Shown here: piece after piece, positions 17,232 through 26,570 of the stretch | Numbering within the stretch: the first letter of the stretch is position 1 | Layout of the letters: every line of letters starts with the position of its first letter | Assembly (NCBI RefSeq): GCF_002115805.1 | Contig: NZ_JFKC01000011.1 | Coordinates: forward strand, 1 to 64,000 | Source: Marivita geojedonensis | Lineage (GTDB): Bacteria > Pseudomonadota > Alphaproteobacteria > Rhodobacterales > Rhodobacteraceae | Direction of reading: 5' to 3' | DNA length: 64,000 nucleotides | Translations under genes and position numbers: made by a program | Notes under the pieces: model-generated | The model's database searches: none | What the model was told of the DNA's origin: nothing | What the model saw: the letters and a program-made list of their open reading frames with translations, nothing else

Positions 17232-17267
17232 CTGTTGGGCAAGCATTTCGTACGGTTGGTCGCTTGG

Positions 17268-18917
17268 CTATTCAGCCGCAATCCGCTGTTTGTCCAGGCT
17301 CGCCGCCACATCGAGAATTGTCTGTGCGCGGGCTTCAAAAGAGTGCGATTTTTCGAGACTCTTCGCCAATGCGGCGCGTTTCTTTTTCTTGGTTGCTGTC
17401 TCGGAGCGGGCTTTATTAATGGCCGTCTTGAAGCTCTTTTCATCGTCGAAGGTGTAGACGAATTTGGCGATGTCATCGGGAAGCCAGCCAACATCCTCCG
17501 AGACCGGGATTGCCCCACAAGCCAGTGCATCAAACACGCGATTGGACAGAAGCCCGCGAGTTTGCATCACTGACGTGTGGTCATTGAGCACGATCTCTGC
17601 CGACTGGTAAATCTCGGGCAAGTCCTGGTTGGCAACGCCATCAGCGACCACGCTGTCCTCATAGGGTCCATCCCGCCAGCCCGGTCCCCAAACCTTGACC
17701 TCTTCTCCGGCCTCGATCGCGTATTTGACCGCTTTTCTCTCGTGACCTTCGCGGGCTCGTCCGACAAAGACGATCCCATTGCGTGACTTGGATTTACCGG
17801 GTTGCATGAGGTCAGCATCAAATGCCTGAGGCAACAGGGTGGAAATACCCTTGCCTCGACCCGTTTCCCCTTGTTCCATGAGGTCAGGAGATGCCCAGAA
17901 CACATGATCCGCATGTTCGTAGTTCATGATCCGCATCCCTTTTGAGATCGACCATAACAGGCACGGACGTCCGGGAATTCGGGACACCTGCGCACGGCCC
18001 CTGAGAACAAGGTCGATCCCGCCGGGATCGGTAATCAGGTTCCAGTTTTCCTGAGACGCGATCGTGACTCGGTGGCCTTTCCTGCTGAATGCGCGGGCGA
18101 GTCCTCGGGCAAAATAGTAGTCGCCCCAATTGATCATCTTCGCTTGCGACGGCGCGGCGATCTTGATGCAGATGTCCGGATTGGTTTCCCAACCTTTGCC
18201 GAGCTCGCGCGGGAATTCTGATATCCAGCGGCATTTGTTTGCGGGGACAATCGGGAAGGATGAAAAATATCGCTCCACGCCGTAGTCCGCCAGTTCCACA
18301 TCCAGAAACTCGCTCAGGATTTCGTCGTATTTCTTTTCGAGAATGCGGTTTTTCGGATCCAGGCCGGTTACGATGACAAGACCTGTCGGTTCGGCATCGA
18401 CGATTTCGAGTGTGAGATCCGGGCGGTATTTCTGAAGGACCGGAACCATCTTCCAGACATCGCCGGTCCATGACGAGGTTTCTGTCTGCCCGCGCACGCG
18501 CGAGGTCATGGCAGTGTTCCACGGCAAGCAGTCGTGAAGCAGGATCATTCCATCTTTTGAGCAGTGCTTTTCGGTCCCGATGAAATCGCGCAGCAGGTAC
18601 TCGAACAGATGCATCCCGTCGAGGAACGCCAGATCAACTGATACCCCGAGTTTCTTGATACGATCCGCTTCAAAGAAGGCGTCACTGGTTTCCTGAAACG
18701 CATATAACTCCGGTTTCTGGCCAATTACATCGTGCCGGATCCGATAGACCGGATCGACGGCGATGGACTTTGATGAACTCAGAGCAAGGCTCGCCCCGGT
18801 TTGCGTCCCGATCTCAAGATACCAATCCGGCTTCAATGTCTGATGAAGACGTTCGAAAAATGACAGGTACCGCATCCCGTCAGCGAGAATACAACCGTTC
18901 TCTGCAATACGTTTCAT
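17268..18917 (-). CDS. Class I methyltransferase fused to a CgeB-like glycosyltransferase
   Basis: 549 residues. Residues about 15-190 look like a SAM methyltransferase of the Methyltransf_24 type (WYLEIGTQTGASLAL, LAFLDGMHLFEYLLRDF, MILLHDCLPW). Residues about 270-545 look like a GT-B transferase of the CgeB/Glyco_trans_1_2 kind (GIVFVGRAREGHERK, then LPEIYQSAEIVLNDHTS and RVFDALACGAIPVSEDVGWLPDD). One chain could both methylate and glycosylate a glycan or rhamnan-like chain. It follows the 248-residue methyltransferase gene by 36 bp on the same strand, so the two form an operon. Confidence 0.8.
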   Translation of the reverse strand: MKRIAENGCILADGMRYLSFFERLHQTLKPDWYLEIGTQTGASLALSSSKSIAVDPVYRIRHDVIGQKPELYAFQETSDAFFEADRIKKLGVSVDLAFLDGMHLFEYLLRDFIGTEKHCSKDGMILLHDCLPWNTAMTSRVRGQTETSSWTGDVWKMVPVLQKYRPDLTLEIVDAEPTGLVIVTGLDPKNRILEKKYDEILSEFLDVELADYGVERYFSSFPIVPANKCRWISEFPRELGKGWETNPDICIKIAAPSQAKMINWGDYYFARGLARAFSRKGHRVTIASQENWNLITDPGGIDLVLRGRAQVSRIPGRPCLLWSISKGMRIMNYEHADHVFWASPDLMEQGETGRGKGISTLLPQAFDADLMQPGKSKSRNGIVFVGRAREGHERKAVKYAIEAGEEVKVWGPGWRDGPYEDSVVADGVANQDLPEIYQSAEIVLNDHTSVMQTRGLLSNRVFDALACGAIPVSEDVGWLPDDIAKFVYTFDDEKSFKTAINKARSETATKKKKRAALAKSLEKSHSFEARAQTILDVAASLDKQRIAAE

Positions 18918-18953
18918 ACCCTTTACCTCAGTTTTTGGTTGTTCGGGTGCGGC

Positions 18954-19700
18954 TTATTCTGCCGCTTGTTCCCAGCGATTGACGTAGTCTGACTGATAGA
19001 CCTTTGTGTTCGAAGATGCGGCACGCATTGGTTTGCGGACAGCGTAGTTGAGAATGATCCCTCCACCGACGAGCGGACCGGATAACCGAGGACGTTTCCC
19101 CGTTTCATTGGGATTGGTCGTTGTCACGACCTTGTGCGCATACATCGGCATGAGCGGCTGCAGTGAGCAGTGGAGGACCTCGTAGCCAAGCGTTTTCTGC
19201 CAGAACCCGTAAACCATCTCCGGATTGATCTGGTAGAACGAGTGGTTGACCCAGTTGTTGCAGGGCGAGTGACCGATCAGCACCCCGCCGGGTTTCAGCA
19301 TTTCGTGGATGTTGCGATAAGCCGTGGGCAGATCGAAGATATGTTCACAGGTGCCGCCGTCATAGACGACGTTGAACCTGCGCTCGAGCTTCTTGGGGAT
19401 CTTTGCGCCCAGATCTTGAATGATGCTGGCGTTTTCAAAGTCTGACACGTCCATCGAGTCGACTGACGAGAATCCCAGTGTTTCAAAGAAACGTTCCGAA
19501 TACTCATTGTCGGGGTTGGCCAGATCTTCGTCACTTACGCCCGGCAGGTATTTTTCGAGCGTTTGTTGAAGAAGAGCAGCAGACCGTTTGCGCCGTTTCC
19601 CGACCCAGCGCTGACGCCCAAGCATCACGAAAGCGCCGGAGAGGTCGTTCTCCTTCACGGTTTCGATCAACCGCGCCGCGAGCGTGTCGGGGATCGCCAT
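18954..19700 (-). CDS. Methyltransferase-like protein, degenerate SAM motif
   Basis: 248 residues. The central segment (RFNVVYDGGTCEHIFDLPTAYRNIHE, then MLKPGGVLIGHSPCNNW) matches the middle and post-motif II part of class I SAM methyltransferases. The usual glycine-rich motif I is not obvious; the region before it reads TLGFSSVDSMDVSDFE, which may hold only the second acidic motif. It is the first gene of an operon with the downstream methyltransferase-glycosyltransferase fusion and probably belongs to the same surface-glycan pathway. Confidence 0.65.
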   Translation of the reverse strand: MAIPDTLAARLIETVKENDLSGAFVMLGRQRWVGKRRKRSAALLQQTLEKYLPGVSDEDLANPDNEYSERFFETLGFSSVDSMDVSDFENASIIQDLGAKIPKKLERRFNVVYDGGTCEHIFDLPTAYRNIHEMLKPGGVLIGHSPCNNWVNHSFYQINPEMVYGFWQKTLGYEVLHCSLQPLMPMYAHKVVTTTNPNETGKRPRLSGPLVGGGIILNYAVRKPMRAASSNTKVYQSDYVNRWEQAAE

Positions 19701-19960
19701 TTTGTACTCGTCCTCAATATTTGGCGTCTTTTTGCGCCTGATTACCGCGAAGCCTACACAATATGTCGCCGGTTAGGCAGCAAAATTTCGCCATAGGTTG
19801 TGGAAAGTGCTTTTGCGCTGTGGCCGAATTGCCAATGCCTGCGAAACTGGATTTTTTCTCAGCATAGCGGTAAAGCGTTGAAAAAGACTGTACCGATACG
19901 ATCAGAGCAGACGAAGCGCGGACCAACCGCAACGGTGCAGAGTTACGGGCGAACCTTGTG

Positions 19961-22207
19961 ATGAAACGAGTGATCGAACGGCAATTGGCTGGCCGGGACC
20001 ATGGTCCGGCAACGGTCCTCGACGCTGTTCGTCATGAGGTAGATGGCACGGACGGTGCCACTCTGTTTCTGGCTGCCGGATCCGATGCTCGGGCGCTTCA
20101 TCCCGGAGCCGGCGTTACCTTGGCCTCCCAGAACAGTGTCGGTGGCGCGCTTTGCCTGACATTCCGGATCGAACATGGCGCCGAGCCTGACTTTCTTCTC
20201 GACGGTGAGCGGATTGATCTGGTTTGGTCGGCGGTCGAGACGCAGTTGTTCGAAGGCCTCAACACGATGGCAGCGGTGCGCAACGGTGAGACGGCGTCCA
20301 CCGTCGCAGTGTGGCTGAACCATCACGTTCAACTCCAATCGCTCCAGGGAGCCGTTGTCGTAGACCGCGCGCCGCCCGGCGACGATACGGAGTTTGCCGA
20401 AAATCTCGATCGCGCAATGGATGAACTCGGGCTGAAGATACCCGTGCTGGTCCTGCGCAGCAGCGTGCCTCTCGGAAAGGCGGACATACCTGCTGAAGCG
20501 CATCCGTACTGTGTGCCGGAAGCACCGGGAAAGGATCGAATGAAAGTTCCGCCCCCTGCGCCTTGGCGCTCTCCTTTGGGGGCAATGTCGCTTTATGAGA
20601 TATTGCGGTTGCGGTTTCTGTCCTCCGCGCGCGCGGTTGCCAACCTTGAGGTGCATGATCTTCTGCCGGACGGAGCGCGAAATGTCTTCGACAGCGCGGT
20701 GGAGGCTGAAGGCGGTGTGATCGCACTGTTCGGCCGCCATTGTTACCCGTGGCGGGTGCGCAAGGATCAGGATGCCCAGTTCGCGGATCATATCTGCGTT
20801 CAGTTCGATGCAAAAGGTGGTCGACCGCGATGGTGTATCGCTCCATCCAAGGCGCCCGAAGCGGCGGTTTGGCGGATGATCCGGATCGGGAATACGGTGC
20901 CGGATCGGTCGCGCACACAGCTCTTCTACCGTTACATGGCGCTGCGCCATCCGACGCCGTCGATCTCCAAAATCGTGCCCAAGACTTCGTTGATTGAGCA
21001 TCCTCCATTGCTCGAGATGTCCGAACAACGTTGGGGTTACAAACCGGTTCGAATGCCGGAACTGGAATCAGACAACTTGCCAAAGGGAAAGGGCAGGCGT
21101 GCGATCGTAACGACGATGAAGAATGAGGGGCCGTTTATCCTGGAATGGCTGGCCTACCACCGTGCAATCGGGTTCGACGATGTTCTCGTCTATACCAATG
21201 ATTGCACTGATGGGACTGACACGATGCTCCAGATGCTTGAGCGGAAGGGCTATGTGCAGCATCGCGAGAATCCGTTTCGGGAAAGCGGGCTCAAACCGCA
21301 ACACGCGGCGCTCCAGGCGTCGGACGATGAATCGGTGGTCAGGAACGCCGCGTGGGTGACCTGTATTGATGTGGACGAATATGTGAACATCAAGGTCGGC
21401 GATGGCACGCTGGACGCGCTGTTCGATGCGGTCCCTGACGCCAACATGATCGCCATGACGTGGCGGCTGTTTGGAAATGGGGATGTTCACGAATACGAAG
21501 ACCGTCCGATCACCGAGCAGTTTCTTCGCTGTGCCCCAGAATTCGCCCGAAAGCCTCATCAGGCTTGGGGCTTCAAGACGTTGTTCCAGAACATTGGTCT
21601 GTTCAAGAAAATGGGAGTTCACCGCCCGAAAGGACTGAACCCGCAGTTGTGGGAGGAGATCAACTGGGTCAACGGGTCTGGACAACTGCTTCCCCGCGAG
21701 ATGTATCGGAACGGGTGGAGGTCCACCACGGACACCTATGGCTACGATCTTGTGCAACTCAATCACTACGCAGTCAGATCGGCCGAGAGCTTTCTGGTCA
21801 AGCGTGACCGTGGGCGCGTGAACCATGTAGACCGGGATCAGGGCCTCGCTTACTGGTTCCGGATGAACAACAACGCGGAAGAGGAATTGTCTATCCAGCG
21901 TCGTCTGCCGATGATGCGGGAAGAGCTTGCACGGATGATGGCGGACCCCGAGATAAGATCTGCACATGAAGCTGCGGTCGCGGCTCACCGGGCCAAGATC
22001 GACGCTCTCAGGGCGACGGAGAATTACGCCAATTTCTATTCCGATCTGACGGGGTCGCGGCTGGAAAAGCTGTCGCGGTTGCATACCCATTTTGGATCGA
22101 ACGTATTTCTGTCGGGGCCAGAAGTCGTTCCGGACGATATCGTTGCACGCGAACCGGGAGGAGACTGGTTCTTCACGGTCGAACTGACCGGTGAAACGGC
22201 TCATTGA
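19961..22207 (+). CDS. Large protein with C-terminal family 2 glycosyltransferase domain
   Basis: 748 residues from ATG 19961, or one codon more from GTG 19958. Residues about 380-680 are a family 2 glycosyltransferase closely related to the 322-residue protein at 16229 (IVTTMKNEGPFILEWLAYH, NDCTDGTDTM, CIDVDEYVNI). The first 380 residues have no domain I can name. They include AVWLNHHVQLQSLQGAVVVDR and HICVQFDAKGGRPRWCIAP, which resemble pieces of a glycosyltransferase fold, so the chain may carry two transferase modules. A terminator follows. Confidence 0.75.
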   Translation: MKRVIERQLAGRDHGPATVLDAVRHEVDGTDGATLFLAAGSDARALHPGAGVTLASQNSVGGALCLTFRIEHGAEPDFLLDGERIDLVWSAVETQLFEGLNTMAAVRNGETASTVAVWLNHHVQLQSLQGAVVVDRAPPGDDTEFAENLDRAMDELGLKIPVLVLRSSVPLGKADIPAEAHPYCVPEAPGKDRMKVPPPAPWRSPLGAMSLYEILRLRFLSSARAVANLEVHDLLPDGARNVFDSAVEAEGGVIALFGRHCYPWRVRKDQDAQFADHICVQFDAKGGRPRWCIAPSKAPEAAVWRMIRIGNTVPDRSRTQLFYRYMALRHPTPSISKIVPKTSLIEHPPLLEMSEQRWGYKPVRMPELESDNLPKGKGRRAIVTTMKNEGPFILEWLAYHRAIGFDDVLVYTNDCTDGTDTMLQMLERKGYVQHRENPFRESGLKPQHAALQASDDESVVRNAAWVTCIDVDEYVNIKVGDGTLDALFDAVPDANMIAMTWRLFGNGDVHEYEDRPITEQFLRCAPEFARKPHQAWGFKTLFQNIGLFKKMGVHRPKGLNPQLWEEINWVNGSGQLLPREMYRNGWRSTTDTYGYDLVQLNHYAVRSAESFLVKRDRGRVNHVDRDQGLAYWFRMNNNAEEELSIQRRLPMMREELARMMADPEIRSAHEAAVAAHRAKIDALRATENYANFYSDLTGSRLEKLSRLHTHFGSNVFLSGPEVVPDDIVAREPGGDWFFTVELTGETAH

Positions 22208-22267
22208 CCATCGCACCATTGAAATGCAGGTCGTGTCGGGTGCCCAATATCACGCTTTGAATATTGA

Positions 22268-22289
22268 AGGCCGCCCGGTTGGGCGGCCT
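22268..22289 (+). terminator. Rho-independent terminator-like hairpin
   Basis: A perfect 9-bp stem AGGCCGCCC / GGGCGGCCT with a GGTT loop, 61 bp after the large glycosyltransferase gene. The T-tract is short (TGTTC). It may also act from the other side on the twin small-protein genes. Confidence 0.65.
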
Positions 22290-22368
22290 GTTCAGCATCC
22301 GCGACGCATCAACAACTAGATCGTGCGTCGCGGGTTCTGATGTTCGGCCATCAAGGACCGTGCTGCGA

Positions 22369-22575
22369 TCACTTGACCAGTGCTTGAATGATCGCGCGCT
22401 TTTCGCCGGCGCTGTCGCCCGAATGGACGATTGACAGAAGCAGGTTCACTTCGGCGTCGCTCAGTGTGGAGACGTCGACGTTCGGTGCGTACTGCTGGAT
22501 GGCAGACATATCGACCATTGCCGAAGCGGAGACTGCGGTCAGAGCGAGAGCTGCAGATGCGATGAGAGTTTTCAT
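22369..22575 (-). CDS. Small secreted protein, copy 2 of a tandem pair
   Basis: 68 residues: a signal peptide MKTLIASAALALTAVSASA and a mature peptide of about 48 residues with YAPNVDVSTLSDAEVNLLLS and the ending EKRAIIQALVK. About three quarters of residues are identical to the neighbour at 22611, so this is a recent tandem duplication. No known domain. A ribosome site (AAGGACAC region) precedes the start on the minus strand. It is probably exported to the periplasm or beyond; function unknown. Confidence 0.75.
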   Translation of the reverse strand: MKTLIASAALALTAVSASAMVDMSAIQQYAPNVDVSTLSDAEVNLLLSIVHSGDSAGEKRAIIQALVK

Positions 22576-22610
22576 TGGTGTGTCCTTTTTTGTGAGGTTG
22601 GTGTTTTGGG

Positions 22611-22817
22611 TTACTTCACGAGGGCCTGAACGAAGGCACGCTTCTCGCTTGCGCTTTCGATCGAATGGATCGCCGAAAGGATCGAGTTGACCTCGGCTTC
22701 GCTCAGCGTCGAGACATCGACATTCGGCGCGTACTGTTCGATGGCAGACGTATCGACCATTGCCGAAGCAGAGAATGCGGTCAGGGCGAGAGCTGCAGAG
22801 GCGATAAGAGTCTTCAT
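22611..22817 (-). CDS. Small secreted protein, copy 1 of a tandem pair
   Basis: 68 residues, with the same length and layout as the downstream copy: signal peptide MKTLIASAALALTAFSASA, then a short mature part with YAPNVDVSTLSEAEVNSILS and the ending EKRAFVQALVK. The gap to the second copy is only 35 bp, so one transcript probably covers both. The differences are concentrated in the middle (IHSIESAS against VHSGDSAG), while the two ends are nearly invariant. Function unknown. Confidence 0.75.
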   Translation of the reverse strand: MKTLIASAALALTAFSASAMVDTSAIEQYAPNVDVSTLSEAEVNSILSAIHSIESASEKRAFVQALVK

Positions 22818-23296
22818 GGTTTTGGTCCTTACTTTCAGTTGGTTACACGCCGTATGGCGCTTTTGGGTTCATTCGGTTTGCCGGGCTGTCTGTCCGACAC
22901 CGATCAAGCTAGGGGCCGGTTGGGCGGCTTTGAACTCACAGCTCGTGCACACTGGCTCTCGCAAATGTGGACTTGACGGGAGCGGCCGCTGACCAGCGGT
23001 TGCGCAGGGATGCACAGGCATGGTGCGGGTCAAGAATGATTGGACAAAACGCGACTTCAGATAGGTGACTTCTGACACCTCGCCGTGACGCGGATCACGT
23101 CATCTGCCACGTCAAAAGACATATCAACAAAATGTGTTTTCCGGGATTTCGCGCATTGTTTCAGGCAAAGCACCAGCACGCGACCGGAGAGGTGATATTT
23201 CGTGATGCCTGTGTCAGGTATTCCCGCCTGACCTGTCGCAAGATGCGGATGCGTCCCGCAAAAAATGAGGGGCCGAAAGGGCCATTGTCGCGAAAA
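22818..23296. other. Long intergenic region without a recognised gene
   Basis: About 480 bases between the twin small-protein genes and the icd terminator. The short open frames on both strands lack any domain. The left end should contain the promoter of the small-protein pair. No RNA gene was recognised, although the region is long enough to hold a small RNA. Confidence 0.5.
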
Positions 23297-23324
23297 AAAA
23301 GGCCGGGCATTTGCCCGGCCTTTT
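23297..23324 (-). terminator. Rho-independent terminator of icd
   Basis: Stem AAAAGGCCGGGC / GCCCGGCCTTTT with an ATTT loop. On the minus strand it is followed by a run of eight T residues. It lies 21 bp after the icd stop, a textbook intrinsic terminator. Confidence 0.9.
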
Positions 23325-23344
23325 GACGCTCAGTTGTTTGGGTA

Positions 23345-25552
23345 TCAGCCGATGATTGAGTTCAGCGTTGCGGACGGGCGCATCACCGAAGCCGTTTTGT
23401 CGGCATCTGTGTGATAGTACCCGCCAAGGTCCGCCGGGCTTCCTTGTGCAGCGGCAAGCTCGGAAATGATGGCCGATTCATTGTCGGCCAGCGCCTTCGC
23501 AATTGGTGCGAAATGCGCGGCCAGATCGGCATCTTCGGACTGAGCGGCAAGCGCCTCGGCCCAGTAGCGGGCAAACCAGTAGTGGCTGTCGCGGTTGTCG
23601 GGTTCACCGACCTTGCGCGAGGGCGAGCGGTTGTTGTCGAGAATGCCCTGCGTTGCAGCATCGACCGCCTTGCCCAGCACGCGCGCCTTTTCGTTGCCAC
23701 GCGCATCGGCGAGGAACTGAAGGCTTTCACCAAGCGCGCAGAACTCTCCAAGGCTGTCCCAGCGCAGGTGGTTTTCCTGCTGGAGTTGCTGGACGTGCTT
23801 GGGAGCAGAGCCGCCGGCACCGGTTTCAAACAGGCCGCCGCCGTTCATCAGTTTGACGATGGACAGCATCTTGGCCGACGTCGCCAGCTCGAGGATCGGG
23901 AAGAGGTCGGTCAGATAGTCGCGCAGCACGTTGCCGGTGACGGCGATCGAATTCTTGCCGGCACGGATGGTTTCGAGCGAGGCACGAGTGGCTTCGCGCG
24001 GGGCCATGATCTTGAACTTGTCTGCGACGCCTTTCGCTTCGAGGATCGGCTTGACGTACTTGATCAACTCGGCGTCATGCGCACGGTCAGCGTTCAGCCA
24101 GAAGATCGCTTCGCAGCCTTCTGCGCGCTGGCGGTCGATGGCCAGTTGGACCCAGTCCTGGATCGGGGCCTTGCGGGTCGAGGCAGAGCGCCAGATGTCG
24201 CCGGCTTCGACGGTGTGCTCGTGCAGAACCGTGCCGTCCGACAGGATCATTTTCACGGTCCCGTCATGCGGGATCTCGAAGGTGGTCGGGTGCGAACCGT
24301 ATTCTTCGGCCTTCTGCGCCATCAGGCCGATGTTCTGAACCGTACCTGCGGTTGCCGGGTCGAGTTTGCCGGTTTCCTTGAAGTAGTTGATCGTCTCGTC
24401 ATAGACGGGCGCATAGGAATTGTCCGGGATCACGCAGTTGGAGTCGTGCTCCTTGCCGTCCGGGCCCCAGCCCTTGCCGCCGGCGCGGATCAGTGCGGGC
24501 ATGGAGGCGTCGACGATCACATCCGAAGGAACGTGCAGGTTGGTGATGCCACGGTCGCTGTCGACCATGTAGAGCGGCGGGCGCTCTGCCATGACCTTTT
24601 CGACTTCGGCCATGATCTCGGGCTTGTCGTCAAGACGCGCGAGCATGTCGCCCAGACCGGAGTTCGGGTTGACACCTGCTGCTGCCAGCTCGTCGCCGTA
24701 CTTGTCGAAGACCGGTTTGAGGTAGGCCTTGACCGCGTGGCCAAAGATGATCGGGTCGGAAACCTTCATCATTGTCGCCTTGAGGTGCAGCGAGAACAGC
24801 GTGCCATCGGCCTTGGTCTTTGCGATCTGATCCTCGAGGAACATACCCAGCGCCTTGGCCGACATGAACGTCGCGTCGACCACCGTGCCGGCGGGGTAGC
24901 TGAGGCCATCCTTCAGAACCGTCTCGGACCCATCTTTGCCGACCAGAACGATCTTCGCGCCGGTTTCAGCGGCCAGCGTCGCGGATTTCTCGTTCGACAC
25001 GAAATCATTGCCGGACATCGAAGAGACGCGCGTCTTGCTGTTGGCTGTCCAGTCACCCATGCGGTGCGGGTTGGCCTGGGCGTAGGCCTTGACGGCCTTA
25101 GCCGCGCGGCGGTCGGAGTTGCCTTCGCGCAGAACCGGGTTCACGGCCGAGCCCTTGATCGTGTCGTACTTGGCGCGGATCGCCTTTTCAGTGTCCGTTT
25201 CCGGTGCTTCGGGGTAGTCCGGCAAGGCGTAGCCCTGGCCCTGCAGTTCCTTGATCGCGGCAACCAGCTGCGGCACGGAGGCCGAGATGTTCGGCAGCTT
25301 GATCACGTTGGCGCCGGGCGTCTTGACCAGTTCGCCGAGCACGGCGAGATCGTCTGTCTGACGCTGGTCTTCGGTCAGGACCTCGGGGAAGGTCGCGATG
25401 ATGCGGCCCGCCAGCGAAATGTCCCGGGTGCCGACGGTAACGCCAGCGGCATTTGCGAATTTCTTGATGATCGGCAGGAACGAAGCCGACGCCAACTCGG
25501 GCGCTTCGTCTACCTTGGTATAGATGATGTCTGGGGTGGTGTTTTCAGCCAT
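23345..25552 (-). CDS. icd: Monomeric NADP-dependent isocitrate dehydrogenase
   Basis: 735 residues, matching the roughly 740-residue monomeric isocitrate dehydrogenase family, not the 45-kDa dimeric one. Recognisable stretches are the N-terminal [22 protein letters not shown], then [21 protein letters not shown], the SNEKSATL segment, and [25 protein letters not shown]. It converts isocitrate to 2-oxoglutarate with NADPH formation in the TCA cycle. It is a single-gene transcript, with its own terminator and a 105-bp upstream region. Confidence 0.96.
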   Translation of the reverse strand: MAENTTPDIIYTKVDEAPELASASFLPIIKKFANAAGVTVGTRDISLAGRIIATFPEVLTEDQRQTDDLAVLGELVKTPGANVIKLPNISASVPQLVAAIKELQGQGYALPDYPEAPETDTEKAIRAKYDTIKGSAVNPVLREGNSDRRAAKAVKAYAQANPHRMGDWTANSKTRVSSMSGNDFVSNEKSATLAAETGAKIVLVGKDGSETVLKDGLSYPAGTVVDATFMSAKALGMFLEDQIAKTKADGTLFSLHLKATMMKVSDPIIFGHAVKAYLKPVFDKYGDELAAAGVNPNSGLGDMLARLDDKPEIMAEVEKVMAERPPLYMVDSDRGITNLHVPSDVIVDASMPALIRAGGKGWGPDGKEHDSNCVIPDNSYAPVYDETINYFKETGKLDPATAGTVQNIGLMAQKAEEYGSHPTTFEIPHDGTVKMILSDGTVLHEHTVEAGDIWRSASTRKAPIQDWVQLAIDRQRAEGCEAIFWLNADRAHDAELIKYVKPILEAKGVADKFKIMAPREATRASLETIRAGKNSIAVTGNVLRDYLTDLFPILELATSAKMLSIVKLMNGGGLFETGAGGSAPKHVQQLQQENHLRWDSLGEFCALGESLQFLADARGNEKARVLGKAVDAATQGILDNNRSPSRKVGEPDNRDSHYWFARYWAEALAAQSEDADLAAHFAPIAKALADNESAIISELAAAQGSPADLGGYYHTDADKTASVMRPSATLNSIIG

Positions 25553-25656
25553 GGGTCACGCCTTTCATGATTTGTCCCTGCCATAGGCCAAACCAAGCGA
25601 GTCGTAAACAGCATACAGTGGTATACATTGCCGCAATCGGCGGAATGTCCCAACTG

Positions 25657-26394
25657 TCAGGTCGACATGAACTCAACACCTTCTGGTGTGAACACGGCAG
25701 CGGTCAGTTGTCCGGTTGCATAGGCTCCGGTATCGATTGAAATCCTGCCATCTCTCATTTTGGGCCGGTCAACAATTGTGTGCCCATGAACGATCCAGAA
25801 GCCGTCTGATCGTGGAATTTTCCGAAAGTCGGCATGGCCCCAAATGAATGTGTCCGGGTCGTGCTGTTCAAGAGGAATGGCTGGGTTCGCGCCTGCGTGG
25901 ACGACCGCAACGTTGCCGGACCAAGCTATACAATCCAGCCCCGACAACCAGATCAGCATATCTTCGCCCATTGCCTCATAGAGGTCGTCGCGCACCCGGA
26001 TCAGTGTGTCGCCGCTTGTTGCTTCGGTGATCCCCGCGATGCCAAAACTTGCCAGCGTCTGCAGCCCGCCGTTGCGAAGCCAGCGGCGGCCCTCTGTCTC
26101 CGGGGACTTGAGGAAGTTGAGCATCATCTGTTCATGGTTTCCCATGAGCGGGGAGATCAACTCATTGTCCATCGCAAAGCGCAGGACCTGCGCACTCTGA
26201 TCGCCACGGTCAACGAGGTCGCCAACACAGATGATGGTGGTGTCTTTCGGCAGCGCAGCCACCAAAGTGGTAAAGAGATCGAGGCGACCGTGGATATCCC
26301 CAATCACGCAGAACGGAGCATCCGGTTTGACCGGATCGAAATGAACCTCAGGCTCTGGTTGCTTCCGTTTGCCGAACAGCGTGGGGATTTTCAT
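25657..26394 (-). CDS. Calcineurin-like serine/threonine protein phosphatase
   Basis: 245 residues. The metallophosphoesterase motifs are in order: GDIHGRLD (about 35), GDLVDRGDQS (about 60) and GNHEQMM (about 90), followed by later His residues in VVHAGANP and VHGHTIV. This is the bacterial PPP-type phosphatase group (PrpE/lambda phosphatase-like), with a two-metal centre. Substrates may be phosphoproteins or small phosphates. No operon partner; the epimerase gene is divergent. Confidence 0.88.
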   Translation of the reverse strand: MKIPTLFGKRKQPEPEVHFDPVKPDAPFCVIGDIHGRLDLFTTLVAALPKDTTIICVGDLVDRGDQSAQVLRFAMDNELISPLMGNHEQMMLNFLKSPETEGRRWLRNGGLQTLASFGIAGITEATSGDTLIRVRDDLYEAMGEDMLIWLSGLDCIAWSGNVAVVHAGANPAIPLEQHDPDTFIWGHADFRKIPRSDGFWIVHGHTIVDRPKMRDGRISIDTGAYATGQLTAAVFTPEGVEFMST

Positions 26395-26570
26395 GCGCGT
26401 TTCTTCTTTGACCGGGCGTGCTGTGCCATTTTTTTAAGCGGAACTACAGGGGAATATGTGTTTCAGATCATCATTAAAAAGTGCTTGCCGGGTCTGGTGG
26501 AGTGGCTCCAGCCAGATGATCATGCTAGGTGGCGAGCACAGATTTGAACCTGGAAGGACGAATTGACCCG

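Noticed and set aside
23411-25570. 719-codon open frame antisense to icd
   Set aside because: It lies wholly over the isocitrate dehydrogenase gene, has a shadow-like composition and no recognisable domain.
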